Positions 20,733-30,516 of a stretch of 64,000 bases of DNA are shown here, piece after piece. The stretch lies in the NCBI GenBank assembly GCA_965240325.2, contig OZ251231.1:2356001-2420000 (forward strand), in the 5' to 3' direction. How positions within the stretch are numbered: position 1 is the first letter of the stretch; each line of letters begins with the position of its first letter. The translations under genes were made by a program, and so were the position numbers. The stretch comes from Rebecca billardiae RCC1528. Taxonomy: Eukaryota > Haptophyta. A model generated the notes under the pieces. That model had not been told where the DNA came from, did not search any database, and saw nothing but the letters and a program-made list of their open reading frames with translations.

Positions 20733-21326
20733 TTGGTCGCACCGTTGAGCTTTATGCCACGAGTCCACGACCGACGCGGCGCGGCGATATCCATCTGGTC
20801 TGCGCTGGACTTCGATGGCCCGGCGGACGATATATTTCATAGTTATAGGGGTCGCGTCGTTCATCCAACTCCAAGCCTTGACCAGTCGATCGACAACAGT
20901 GTGAGTGTCCACTGTCCAGTCCGCCAGCACTGCTGCTCGTCATCGTATACGTCATATCATATCGGATCACTCCGTCCGTCGTAGTCCGTTCATACCGTTG
21001 ACGGTTGAGTTGAGTCTGAACTGCTCATTTGAGTCATTATCATCAAGACGGACTTATGGCGCTGATGCGCTGACTGTCGAGTACACGTACGGTCGTCAGC
21101 AGTGAGCAGACTGTACTAGACGTATATATGGTGCGTCCGCTGGCGGTCGTCTTAACAACAATAAGTATTATAGTAGCAACACAGCCGCTTATATAGAGCT
21201 CTACTATACAGACTACAGTTCTGACAGCGCAGTGTGACAGCGCGCCGCAGCGCCTAAGCCGAAGCGGAGATGAACTGCGCGCGCAGGCGCGCATGCGACT
21301 CCAGAGCGTTCCCGGCGGTGTTGTGC
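20733..21326. other. Intergenic, AT-richer, nothing recognised
   Basis: About 600 bp between convergent 3' ends. Short open frames on both strands overlap low-complexity TC-rich sequence. No repeat or RNA was seen. Confidence 0.45.
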
Positions 21327-23165
21327 TCAGCTGCTCGGGGGCGCCAGCGTGTACGAGCCCAGCCCCAGCTCCGAGCCGCTGCTGCTCGGCGTCGGCCCCT
21401 CTGTGCGAATGGGCGGCAGGCCACCCGGCCGCGCCGGGTGCGCGCCCGGCCCCGCCGAGCCCTGGGCGGACGCGGCGCAGGCGGAGTCGATATTGGAGAC
21501 GAGCAGCGGCTCCGTGGCAGGCGCGCGCGTGAGCGCCTCGGCGGACAGGTGCGGCATCAGCGCGGGCGCGGAGGGATGCGCCAGGTTCGGCACGGCCAAC
21601 GTCCGCCCCGTCCCACGGTGGACGGCGCGCCACTCTGCGCGCCAACGGATGCAGCCGTCGATGCACGCGAGGACGGCCAGGAGCGCGGCGACGGCGGCGG
21701 CGGTGTACGCGAGCAGCCGGAAGTGGCGCAGCGCGTCGACGGTCACCCCGCGCACGGTGAGCTGCACCACCGCCTGCGTGAGCGAGATCGCCAGCTGGCA
21801 CGCCACGAGCGCCGAGAGGAAGTGGCGGCAGCCGGCGGCATCAAGCAGCACGGCTATCTGCGCGACGCTCGCCGTGCGCGTGAACTCGAAGAGCGCCTGG
21901 CAGAGGGTGAAGAGGACGTACGCGCTGGGCAGCCGCGGGAGCACGTCGGGCACGTGCGCCGCCTCGCCGAGCGCGCCGAGCAGCACCGCGCCGAGCGCGC
22001 TCGCCGCCGTGCTCACCAGCGGCGCGTGGTGCAGCACCCGCCCCTCCACAGCCGGGTGCGCCGCGAGCGCGCACGCGAGCGAGCCGAGCACGTACGAGCC
22101 GCCGAGGACGAGGCCGTTCCAGCGAGAGGAGGGGTCGTCGGCGGCGCGCGGCGCGTGCGGCCGCGCCGGCTCGTCCAGCTCGGACACCACCGCGAACAGC
22201 GCCTGGTAGTACGTGAGCATCAGCTGCTGCGTCGCCGCCAGCACCACATACCACAGCAGGAGGCACGCGAGCCGCAGGTCGCGCTGCGAGCGCGCCGTGT
22301 GCCACAGGTCGGCGATCGCGCGGCGGACGCCGAGGGTGCCGTGCGCGGGCCACGAGCGCGGCGTGTTGTCCAGCACCGCGCGAGGCATGTCCAGGCGCGG
22401 CATCCCCGCCGCGCCGCTCGGCGCGCTCGACTGCGGGTCGGCGCCCGCCGCGCCGCCGTGCGAGGCGTCGCCGCCCGCAGAGAGGCGGCGCCGGCCCCAG
22501 GCGAGGTACTCTCCGCAGCGGCCGGTGTCGAGCCGCCTGGCTGGGAGGAGGAGCGACACGCAGAAGCCGGCGCTGTGGCACCCGAGCGTGATGTACGCGA
22601 GCACGCGCAGCCGCACGTCGCACGCCACGAGCAGCTGGCCGCCCACGGCTGATGCGGCCGAGCCGACGAGCACGCACATGCGCACGACAGAGATGGCGCG
22701 CTGGTACTCGGACGGGGGGAGCACCTCGAAGAGGAGCGCGGGGAGCACCGTGGTCTTCGCCACGAAGAAGAAGGCGAAGCACACCTGGTCCACCTGCATC
22801 ATCAGCACGTCGCCACGCGGCACGAGCACAATGATGGCCGCCGCGGCGAGCCGCGCGAGCGCGCCGAGCACCACCGTCCGCTTATGGCCGAGCAGGTCCG
22901 AGCACGCGAGCGCGGCCGGGAGGCAGGCGAAGGTGCCGTACGTCCACACGGGCAGCACCGAGCCGACGAGCTCCGCCGGCGTGAACCCCTTCGAGCGCTC
23001 CAAGAACTCGAACAGGTACGCCTCCGAGGGCGAGAAGAAGGAAAGGAGCGGGTACGCTGCGAGGGCGAACCAGTGGCGGCGGCGGAGGAGGATGCTGGGC
23101 TGGCGCAGAGGCAGCAGCAGCGGCGTCGCGTACGGTGTCGTCGCCGGCGAGCATGAGGCCAGCAT
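21327..23165 (-). CDS. SLC19-like (reduced folate/thiamine carrier family) transporter
   Basis: Single-exon gene of 612 residues with about 12 hydrophobic segments. The start region contains YLFEFLERSKGFTPAEL followed by VLPVWTYGTFACLPAALAC; this matches the SLC19 signature, in which the first loop is followed by P-W-T-Y-S. A conserved positively charged segment GHKRTVVLGALARLAAA follows the second helix, as in folate and thiamine carriers. The central loop (about 215-285) is long and low-complexity, which is common in the family, and the C-terminal tail is Ser/Pro-rich. Likely imports thiamine or another vitamin across the plasma or an organelle membrane; the substrate cannot be deduced from sequence alone. 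Divergent from the GT25 gene 180 bp away. Confidence 0.6.
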   Translation of the reverse strand: MLASCSPATTPYATPLLLPLRQPSILLRRRHWFALAAYPLLSFFSPSEAYLFEFLERSKGFTPAELVGSVLPVWTYGTFACLPAALACSDLLGHKRTVVLGALARLAAAAIIVLVPRGDVLMMQVDQVCFAFFFVAKTTVLPALLFEVLPPSEYQRAISVVRMCVLVGSAASAVGGQLLVACDVRLRVLAYITLGCHSAGFCVSLLLPARRLDTGRCGEYLAWGRRRLSAGGDASHGGAAGADPQSSAPSGAAGMPRLDMPRAVLDNTPRSWPAHGTLGVRRAIADLWHTARSQRDLRLACLLLWYVVLAATQQLMLTYYQALFAVVSELDEPARPHAPRAADDPSSRWNGLVLGGSYVLGSLACALAAHPAVEGRVLHHAPLVSTAASALGAVLLGALGEAAHVPDVLPRLPSAYVLFTLCQALFEFTRTASVAQIAVLLDAAGCRHFLSALVACQLAISLTQAVVQLTVRGVTVDALRHFRLLAYTAAAVAALLAVLACIDGCIRWRAEWRAVHRGTGRTLAVPNLAHPSAPALMPHLSAEALTRAPATEPLLVSNIDSACAASAQGSAGPGAHPARPGGLPPIRTEGPTPSSSGSELGLGSYTLAPPSS

Positions 23166-23345
23166 GGTCCGCGACCGCCGCCGCGACGGGCGCCCGGTCG
23201 GAGAAGCGTACGATCGGTCTCGTCACGTTGCTCAGGCCCGTCCTTGGTGCAGCGCCCGCCGCCGGCCGGGGCGGGGGGGAGAGAGCGGCAAAGCGTCGTC
23301 GGCAGGGTGGCTGCTCGAGCATGCCCGCTCGCGGGTCGAGTGTCA

Positions 23346-24572
23346 ATGGAGAACATCCATGTGCACTCGCACCACGTGCCGCCGACGCCGCCCCGGGGCA
23401 AGTCATCGCCTGGCACGCCGCTCCGCACGCCCCGCTCGCTGCGCAGCTGTCTGCTGCGCGCGAAGGCCGTGATGCTCCCGCAGCAGCGGCGCGCGCGGCG
23501 GTGGCGCGCGGCCTTGGGCGCCGCTGTGCTCCTGCTCGTGCTCCCCGCGCTGCGCTGGACCTCGTCCGACCGCGCGGTGCGCGTGGAGATCGTACACATC
23601 GACGATATGCTGTCTGAGCTCGCGAAGGACCCGCCGCGCCGCCGCGCGCTCGACCTTCCAGTCTACTATCTCAACCGCGAGGTTGATCGCGAGCGGCGCG
23701 CACTCATCGACGCGAGGCTCGCCCCGCTCGGCGCGCCCTCGGTGCAGCGCATCCCGGGTATCGACGGGAGCCTGCACATCGCCGAGAGCTGGGCGCACTC
23801 CGGCTTCAGGTGGGAGTCCCCCGCCGAGCTCGGCTGCACGCTCTCGCACCTCGCGGCCGCGCGCCAACTGCTGCTGGACGGCCACGAGGCGGCCATTGTG
23901 CTCGAGGATGACGCGCACCTGGGCGCGGCCTCGCGCTGGCCGTTCACGCCGGCTGAGCTTGTCGCGCAGCTGCCCCCCGAGTGGACGACGCTCCAGCTGT
24001 ACCACGACGCGGACGCGCGCCACGCGCCGACGACGGGCGCCGCCGCGACGCTGGTGCCGTACGCGCACCGCGGCGCTCGCATGCGCGGCGCCGTCGGCTA
24101 CGTCCTCTCGCGCCGAGGTGCGGACATGCTCATGCGGCTCACGAGGGGCGGGCGCGCGCTGCACCGCGCGTCGATCGGCACGCGCGACGGGCGAGCGGAC
24201 ACGCTGCTCTTCGAGTTCCCCGGCGCGATACCCTTCGCCGTGTGGCCGCGCTACGTGATCCCCTACAACGACCTTTCGCCCGCGCGCCGCTCGACTGTGT
24301 ACCGCCCGGCGTCTCGCACGCTCGCTCACGTGCGATCGGCGCGGGCGGTGCTCGAGCAGGCGCTGGCCGCATGGCCTTCGTGGCTCGTGGCTGAGCAACG
24401 TGCTCGGCGAGACGCCGCGGAGAGGAAGACGCGCGAAGAAGCCGCAGGCACCGGCCGTGCTGCTGACAGCATGGGTGGCCTTGTCGACGACGACGATGCC
24501 AGTGACGATGACACTGACGACAGCGCAGACAGCGATCCAGCCCTCGTCGTGCTAACCGATTTCATCGAGTGA
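23346..24572 (+). CDS. Glycosyltransferase family 25-like, Golgi type II membrane protein
   Basis: Single-exon gene of 408 residues from ATG 23346; another ATG (23463) would remove 39 residues. A basic cytosolic tail precedes one transmembrane anchor (AALGAAVLLLVLPALRW, about 56-72), the type II topology of Golgi enzymes. The domain then follows GT25 order: LPVYYLNREVDRERRALIDA at the start, PGIDGSL, ELGCTLSHLAAARQLLLDG, and the DxD-like metal motif in IVLEDDAHLG. A later segment GAVGYVLSRRGADMLMRL is the usual C-terminal part of the fold. GT25 members add galactose to collagen hydroxylysine or lipo-oligosaccharide; the acceptor here is unknown. The tail (about 370-408) is strongly acidic. 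Confidence 0.78.
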   Translation: MENIHVHSHHVPPTPPRGKSSPGTPLRTPRSLRSCLLRAKAVMLPQQRRARRWRAALGAAVLLLVLPALRWTSSDRAVRVEIVHIDDMLSELAKDPPRRRALDLPVYYLNREVDRERRALIDARLAPLGAPSVQRIPGIDGSLHIAESWAHSGFRWESPAELGCTLSHLAAARQLLLDGHEAAIVLEDDAHLGAASRWPFTPAELVAQLPPEWTTLQLYHDADARHAPTTGAAATLVPYAHRGARMRGAVGYVLSRRGADMLMRLTRGGRALHRASIGTRDGRADTLLFEFPGAIPFAVWPRYVIPYNDLSPARRSTVYRPASRTLAHVRSARAVLEQALAAWPSWLVAEQRARRDAAERKTREEAAGTGRAADSMGGLVDDDDASDDDTDDSADSDPALVVLTDFIE

Positions 24573-24659
24573 TGAGCGTTGTACCGACGATGATGATCTA
24601 GCGATGATGTATAGCTGTTCACGCGCGCGTCGTCGGCGTCCCAGACGAGTATGATCGCG

Positions 24660-24845
24660 CCGTCCGCGCGAGCCGTGCGGCCGCGGTGACGGTCGCGGCC
24701 CGGGCCCGCCGGGCCCGGCCCCGGGCGGCCGCCCTGGCCCGCGGGCCGCCCGCCGGCCCGCCGCCCGCCGGCCCCGGGGCCGCGGGCGCGGCAGCCGCGC
24801 GGCAGCGGGCAGCCGCTCCGCCCGCAGCCGGCAGGCCGCGACGTG
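24660..24845. other. GC island
   Basis: About 185 bp of over 90% G+C by eye, built from nested GGCCCGGG and GCCGCCC units, lying inside AT-rich intergenic DNA. Origin unknown. Confidence 0.5.
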
Positions 24846-25052
24846 CGGCGACGTGACTTATAGCACGATAGCACTTATTAGCTAAGCATCAGTCGTCGTC
24901 ACACCGGTCCGCCTGAGGCTGTAGTCATCAATAATAATTCATCAGATCAGCAAGTACTAATTTAGCATAGCTATGCGCATGATGATTATGGATTTGTCAG
25001 CATCGTCAATTCTGCTGACGTGACGAGTACGACGCGCGATTATTATTCTAGC

Positions 25053-25091
25053 CTGACGCTTGCCCGTTGCATACCACGTCGTTAAATATAT
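25053..25091 (+). repeat. 39-nt dispersed repeat, copy 1
   Basis: Begins CTGACGCTTGCCCGTTGCAT and continues into ACCACGTCGTTAA and a TATATA tract. A copy at 52982 differs by one base (C/T) and an A indel. Confidence 0.7.
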
Positions 25092-25669
25092 ACTTTACAC
25101 TGCGTGTTTAATTAATAAGTATATATAATAACGGTCATCCATGATGCTGCACGGGCACCTGCTTTTTTATAGGCGTTATTATTAAATTAGGAATTGCTTC
25201 GACGACGCTGATGCGCAGGCCGACGGCGACCCGGCCCTGAGCCGCTCGGAGCGACTAGCTAGTCGTAGCTGATCTGAGTGATCACTGGGCTCATCAGCAT
25301 CATCATATCACGAATTGCATGTATGACGCGATATGCATTGTTTTTTTAATATTTGTGAAACTTTGACCGCAGTCCGCGCGGCGGATGACGCGGCTGAGCC
25401 ACTCCGGGGCACTTCAGTCGGCACTCGCCAGAAGATGGCGATAGGCGATGGCAAAGGCTGCGAGCAGTCTTCTCCTGTCTTCTCCTGTTGCGAAAGGTTG
25501 GTCTCGCGTCATCGTCGTCATCGCGTGTTGTTGGGAGCGGGGCGGCGATGATCGACGCAAAATCAAGACTCCGTCGACGCGCGCGACGACTTGCAGATGG
25601 CGAGTACTCGGTAGTCAATGGGACCGCACGATGGTGCAGAGGCAACTGTATGAAAGGGCGCCGACGGCG

Positions 25670-28600
25670 TCACGAGTTGATAGCCCCGCCCACGTGGTCG
25701 GCGGCCTTGGCCCACACGTGCCAGTTGGCGTGCGAGCGGAAGGCCGGCATGCCGCTCGCGGTGTGCACGCCCACTTCCACCAGGCTGCTGAAGCGGAGTG
25801 CAAGCTGCACCTGCTCGACCGTCGCGCCGAGCGCGCGCATGCGGTTGAAGCCGACGACAATGTGCGCGGGCACCCAGCCGTGCGCGTCCATCAGCCCGCG
25901 CAGGAAGCAGTCCCTGCCCAGGTTGGCGTCGCTGAAGTAGTACTCGACCTGCTGGATGATGAGCCCAGTGCGCAGCTGCTCGGCGTGCGCGCCGAGACCA
26001 GGCGGGTAGGGCGTGAGCTCGGCCTCAGGGACGCAGCACGGCGCAGCGCCGAACGCGCGCGCATCCGGCACCGGCTCTGGCATCGCCGCTGTGTCGCAGG
26101 GCGAGAGGCTGGGCGGCGGGCTGGAGCCCTCGGCCCAGTGCTCGGCTTGCGGCAGCATCGCCGTCGGCACAGGCAGCGCGAACGGAGTCGACTGGACGAG
26201 GGGCGACGCGGGTGGCGAATGCCAGCAGGCCGCGGGCACAACGCCATTCGGCTCGGTCGGCACGTCGTGCGCAGCAGCCGATGGACCGCGCGGCTGCGAG
26301 CTCGCTGGCGGCGGCGAGAGGCAGGTGGCGTCGAAGGCGGGTGTCGGCGTGGCCGCGCGCGGGGCCATGGCACCAAACTGCAGCCGGCGCGGCACGTTCC
26401 GCCCCAGCGGCGCCATGTCAGGTGTCCACCGACGAGTCGGCAGCTTGGGCTGCAGCTTGGGCGCGGCCTGCTCCGGCGTGCCCTCCGCCTGCGGCAGCTC
26501 CTGCCACTGCTGCTGCGGCTGCGGCTGCGACGGCTGTAGCTGCTGCTGCTGCGGCTGCGCGCGCCGCGGCGCCATCTGGCGCGCGTGGGGCGGAGAGGGA
26601 AACGAGCGACCGTCCTCAGCCGCGGCCTCCCACGCCTGCTCGGCTTCTGGGCTTGGGTGACTCGGCGACCGAGGCCCGGCGTGACGCGACGACGCCTCGA
26701 GCGACTCGGCAGAGGCCGCGCCTGATGCGCCCGCCGCGCTGCTGGCGATTCCAGGCCCGGCCTCGGGCTCGGCGGCTGGGCGAGCGAGCGTGCGACGAGA
26801 GCCCAGCGCAGCGGCGTACAGGGCAGCGTCGGCGGCGGCCACGCGCTCGGCCGCCTCCTGCCGCTCGCGCTCCTCGCGCTCGGCGCGCCAGGCCTCGTGC
26901 TGCGCGCGCGCGCGCTCCGCCTCCGCAGCCGCGCGCTCTGCTTGGGCGGCCTCCTCCGCGTGCGCGCGCGCGACTCGCTGCTTCCACCGCCTGCGCGAGG
27001 CTGCGGTCGGCTTGCGCCGCGCGCCGCTCGGTGGGTGGGGCGGCGGCGTCGGCGCCGCCTCGCGCTCGAGCGCATCCTCGTCAATCTGCGCGTCACGCAC
27101 GCGCATGGCATGCAGCACTCGCTGCATCGTCTCCAGCAGCTGAAGGGTCTCGGCCGCGCACACTCGTGCCGCGCGCATCGCGTACGCGGTCGCCATGGTG
27201 TGCAGCGGCTCGAGGGCCTCGGCGGGCGGCGCAAGCTCGCGCATCAGCGAGCCCGGCTCGCGGTGCATCGTATCGAGCAACCTCAGCGCTGTCATGCCCT
27301 GGCGCATGCACGATCGGTGCACGTAGGTGAACGCGCTGCGCGACGAGTCCGGGCGCGGGTGCGAGTGAGCGTGCTCGTGCCTCGCCGCCTTCTCCATCGA
27401 GCGCGCCCAGCGCACGAGCTGGTCCACGCCGCCGCGCACGCGGTCAAAGGCCTGGTCGGAGGCGAGGGCCATCAGCTTGACGACGCGGGCGCCCTCGCTC
27501 GGGCCCTCGGGCGTGCTCGCTGCCTCCTCCTCGAAGAAGAAGCGCGGCGAGTCGGTGAAGAGGTGTGCGAGCACGTTCATGTACTGCACCGCCGCCTCCT
27601 CGTCGAGACACCCCTCAGCTGACACCGGCACCTCCACCGTCCACTCGCGCTCGGAGGCGCCGCCGCCCCGGACGGGACGCGCGGACGCCGGGCCCGGGCT
27701 CGAGCTCGCGCCCGCGGGAGGCGCGACAGCGTCGGCGTCTGATGTGGCGTGCTGCTCGGCGCACTCGCTCGCGCCGCCGTCGAGGCGGAGCGCGCCGGCG
27801 GGCGCGAACGGGGCGAGCATGTCGACCAGCGTGTGCAGGTACTTGTCCGCCCCTAGCAGGAGGTTGTTCAGCAGTTGGCGGAGCCTCTGGCCCTCCTTCC
27901 ACGCGCCCAGGCCTCCCACGAGAGGCGTGCACAGATTGTTGGCGACCTGCGACGCGAGGCCCGTGACGAGCTTCGACTCGAGATCCAAGTCGGGCGTGGC
28001 GCCAAAGGACTCGCGCGCCGACCACGCGCACGAGTGCACCAGCAGCTGGCGCAGCAGCGGCAGCAAGCGCGCCGCGCTCAGCCCGCCGCCCGCGCGCACG
28101 CCCGCACCATGCGCGTCGCCGCTCGCGCGCTCCGCCTCGGCGGCGGGCGGCTGCAGCGGCTGCCTCTGGCTCGCCGGCAGCTCCTCGCACAGGGAGGCCG
28201 GCAGCATGATCTTGAGCAGCGCGAGCAGCCCCACCAGGGCAGTGCCGCGCTCGACGAGGCCCTCGTACGACTCGACGGCTGTCGCGCTCAGCAGCAGCGC
28301 GTGCTCGTAGTCGCGCGCCTCGAGGCACGCGCGCACCAGCTGCGTGACGTGGGGCGGCGAGAGCTCCACGTCGCGCACGAGCGCGTAGAGGCTGCGCATC
28401 ATAGGGCGCGCAACCGCCGCGCACGTCGTCCGCATCGACTCGGTCGCCTGGCGGGCGAGGGCGATCTGGGCTGAGGCGGCGTCCGTGCTCCACCGCTCGG
28501 TGCCGGCATACTCGCGCCCGACACCGCCCGCCATCCAGTCGAACTCCACGCTGCGACGCACGTAGCGCACCGCCTGCGCGATCGCGCGGAGCAGCAGCTG

Positions 28601-30280
28601 CATGCAGCTGCACCTGGCCCCCGGGGTCGTGCTGATCAGCAGCTCCGCCTTGCCCTGGGTCTCCTCCCGCCACCCGACCAGCGCCGCGATCCGCCGCTCG
28701 ACAATGTCGCGGACGATGTCGAGGAGGGGGCGCGTCTTGGCGCACATGCGCCGCGCAGCGTCCGCGTCCGCCCTCAGGATCTGAAAGAGAGGCGGCAAGA
28801 CTTCCGAGACCAGCAGCGGGACGAGCACGTGCGCCGGCTGCCGGTTCAGCGCCATCGCCCAGAGGGGCACGAGCTGACCGAAGAGCGCAGGAACGACGTC
28901 CGGCTTGTTGCCGAGGCACAGCCCGTCCTTGCCGTCAATGCATTCACCGAGCAGCACCTGGAGGTGCAGCCGGGCCGAGGTCGACGCGCGCAGCGGCTCC
29001 TCGAGCGAGCGCTGCTTCGCCAGCGCCTGCGCGAGATCAAGGAGCAAGCTCGACGCCGGGCTGGACGCGTACCCGCTCGCCCATGCGGCGTCTAGCATGG
29101 TGCTCGGCGTGCACAGCATGCCGACCAGGGCGCGCACGTCGTGCACGCGCTGCGCGAGGCTGGCTTGGCCGCCGAGCTCGGCGAGCTCACACGGAAGGAG
29201 GCCAAATCGCTCATCCGCCATCGGAAAGGTGAGCTCGGCGCTCGCGAGGCCCAGGTCGCGCACCAGGTCAGACGCCGGCGCGATCATCGCGCAGATTGGG
29301 CTCCACTCCCAAAGACGGCTCAGCGCGTTCACCAGGAGCTCCTCGGCCTCCGCCTCGTCGTCGACCGCGGCGCACGAGAGCAAGCCGCGCTTGACGCCAA
29401 TGTTGTGTCGCAGCCCGCTAGCGAGCCGCTCCTTCTCCTCGCGTAGCGTCGCGCGCGTATGACCCGTCCTGCTCGGCGCGCCACGCGCGCGGTGCGCCCA
29501 CGTGCGAGCGGCGGCGGTGAGGTGGCAGCAGGCAGCGTGCGCATGCGCGGGCGCGGAACGCGCGCTCAAGATCAAGATGGCGGGGAGGGCGCAGGGCGCG
29601 CTGAAGCGCTCACCACTGCGCGGCCTCCACCTCTTGCTCGTCCAGCTCGGCGATCTTGAGGTTGAACGTCTCGCGGACCCGCCCCACGCGCCCCTGCCGG
29701 AATGCCTGGTTGCCGTTGCGCCGCTGAAGCGCGCAGAGGTGTGCGGGCGCGGCGCGGGCGCCTCGATCAGCTGGCGGCACGAGTGCCAGCGGGCGCACGG
29801 CGGGCTCGTAGGGCTGCGTACCTCCTGCCGCTCCTCCCTATTGATCAGCTTGGTGCGCTCCGCCTGGTACTTCTTCTTGCGCGACTGCTCGCGCTGGTCG
29901 TATTCGCCGAGCTCGTCATCGATCTTCTTGATCCGCTCGATCTGGGAGGCCGTGGCCACGCCGATGGCGTGATTCGCGCGCTGCACCTCTGCGTCCAGGT
30001 CTTCTGACACGTCGCCGGGCAGCGACAGCACGTCGACGCAGCACGGCGACCCTCGATGTGCTCGCCAGCCGGCGTCGCGGCAGGCGGCGCACTTGCGGAT
30101 GGTTTTCTTGGAGCAGTGCCCCTGCTCGAAGAGGCCAGCGAAGACGTTGCCCGCGGCCAGTGGCATCAGGAAGGCACCGCTACACACGGCACAGAACGCG
30201 ATGCGCTCGCGATACCCGCTTTTCGCCGTGCAGGTCGCGCAGTCGCAGCACTCGTCAACATCGTCGTCCTCGCTCGACAT
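25670..30280 (-). CDS. La-motif (LARP-type) protein with N-terminal Cys-rich zinc region
   Basis: Three exons (29822-30280, 29614-29693, 25670-29468) with introns of 128 and 145 nt give 1445 residues. The N-terminal 75 residues are a cysteine-rich block (ECCDCATC, FCAVC, CSKKTIRKCAAC) likely binding zinc. A charged coiled coil (about 90-170) follows, then a long helical region (about 190-860) that I cannot assign. A Ala/Glu/Arg-rich coiled coil (around residue 1000-1100) and a Pro/Ser/Gln-rich linker precede a C-terminal La motif (about 1340-1425). That motif reads LIIQQVEYYFSDANLGRDCF, then LRGLMDAHGWVPAHIVVGFN, characteristic of LARP1/LARP4-type proteins that bind RNA. A C-terminal La motif suggests RNA-binding, probably translation or mRNA stability. 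Divergent from the AI-2E gene 236 bp away. Splice sites keep frame and all follow GT-AG. Confidence 0.75.
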   Translation of the reverse strand: MSSEDDDVDECCDCATCTAKSGYRERIAFCAVCSGAFLMPLAAGNVFAGLFEQGHCSKKTIRKCAACRDAGWRAHRGSPCCVDVLSLPGDVSEDLDAEVQRANHAIGVATASQIERIKKIDDELGEYDQREQSRKKKYQAERTKLINREERQEVRSPTSPPCARWHSCRQLIEAPAPRPHTSARFSGATATRHSGRGAWGGSARRSTSRSPSWTSKRWRPRSGERFSAPCALPAILILSARSAPAHAHAACCHLTAAARTWAHRARGAPSRTGHTRATLREEKERLASGLRHNIGVKRGLLSCAAVDDEAEAEELLVNALSRLWEWSPICAMIAPASDLVRDLGLASAELTFPMADERFGLLPCELAELGGQASLAQRVHDVRALVGMLCTPSTMLDAAWASGYASSPASSLLLDLAQALAKQRSLEEPLRASTSARLHLQVLLGECIDGKDGLCLGNKPDVVPALFGQLVPLWAMALNRQPAHVLVPLLVSEVLPPLFQILRADADAARRMCAKTRPLLDIVRDIVERRIAALVGWREETQGKAELLISTTPGARCSCMQLLLRAIAQAVRYVRRSVEFDWMAGGVGREYAGTERWSTDAASAQIALARQATESMRTTCAAVARPMMRSLYALVRDVELSPPHVTQLVRACLEARDYEHALLLSATAVESYEGLVERGTALVGLLALLKIMLPASLCEELPASQRQPLQPPAAEAERASGDAHGAGVRAGGGLSAARLLPLLRQLLVHSCAWSARESFGATPDLDLESKLVTGLASQVANNLCTPLVGGLGAWKEGQRLRQLLNNLLLGADKYLHTLVDMLAPFAPAGALRLDGGASECAEQHATSDADAVAPPAGASSSPGPASARPVRGGGASEREWTVEVPVSAEGCLDEEAAVQYMNVLAHLFTDSPRFFFEEEAASTPEGPSEGARVVKLMALASDQAFDRVRGGVDQLVRWARSMEKAARHEHAHSHPRPDSSRSAFTYVHRSCMRQGMTALRLLDTMHREPGSLMRELAPPAEALEPLHTMATAYAMRAARVCAAETLQLLETMQRVLHAMRVRDAQIDEDALEREAAPTPPPHPPSGARRKPTAASRRRWKQRVARAHAEEAAQAERAAAEAERARAQHEAWRAEREERERQEAAERVAAADAALYAAALGSRRTLARPAAEPEAGPGIASSAAGASGAASAESLEASSRHAGPRSPSHPSPEAEQAWEAAAEDGRSFPSPPHARQMAPRRAQPQQQQLQPSQPQPQQQWQELPQAEGTPEQAAPKLQPKLPTRRWTPDMAPLGRNVPRRLQFGAMAPRAATPTPAFDATCLSPPPASSQPRGPSAAAHDVPTEPNGVVPAACWHSPPASPLVQSTPFALPVPTAMLPQAEHWAEGSSPPPSLSPCDTAAMPEPVPDARAFGAAPCCVPEAELTPYPPGLGAHAEQLRTGLIIQQVEYYFSDANLGRDCFLRGLMDAHGWVPAHIVVGFNRMRALGATVEQVQLALRFSSLVEVGVHTASGMPAFRSHANWHVWAKAADHVGGAINS

Positions 30281-30463
30281 GATTGACAGCCAACGGTCGT
30301 CGGCTCGTCGCGGAGGCGAAGACCTTTAAGACTCTGCGCACTGGTCTGCACATTCAAGTTTAGGACGAACAAGCCGGACTCCATCATACAGCTCCGGAGC
30401 CAGCACTGGTGAGCAGGCTTGGTCAGGACTTCAAGGACTGTCTTACGGCTTACTGTACCGCGA

Positions 30464-30497
30464 GCAAAGGACCATCAAATACTTGATGGTCCTTTGC
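30464..30497 (+). promoter_or_regulatory. Perfect 15-bp hairpin just upstream of the AI-2E family gene
   Basis: GCAAAGGACCATCAA, loop ATAC, then TTGATGGTCCTTTGC: a 15-bp perfect stem with a 4-nt loop. It ends 19 bp before the ATG at 30517, so it would form in the 5' UTR. The right arm and loop recur upstream of the MFS gene (4575-4600). Confidence 0.6.
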
Positions 30498-30516
30498 CGC
30501 GAGTCACATTCGGCCT

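Larger units (their letters stand above)
24573..25669. other. Gap with a GC island and AT-rich repeats
   Basis: 1.1 kb between convergent genes. 24660-24840 is nearly all G/C with repeated GGCCC/GGGCCC palindromes. 24890-25330 is AT-rich. A 39-nt repeat with a second copy at 52982 starts at 25053. No coding signal. Confidence 0.5.
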
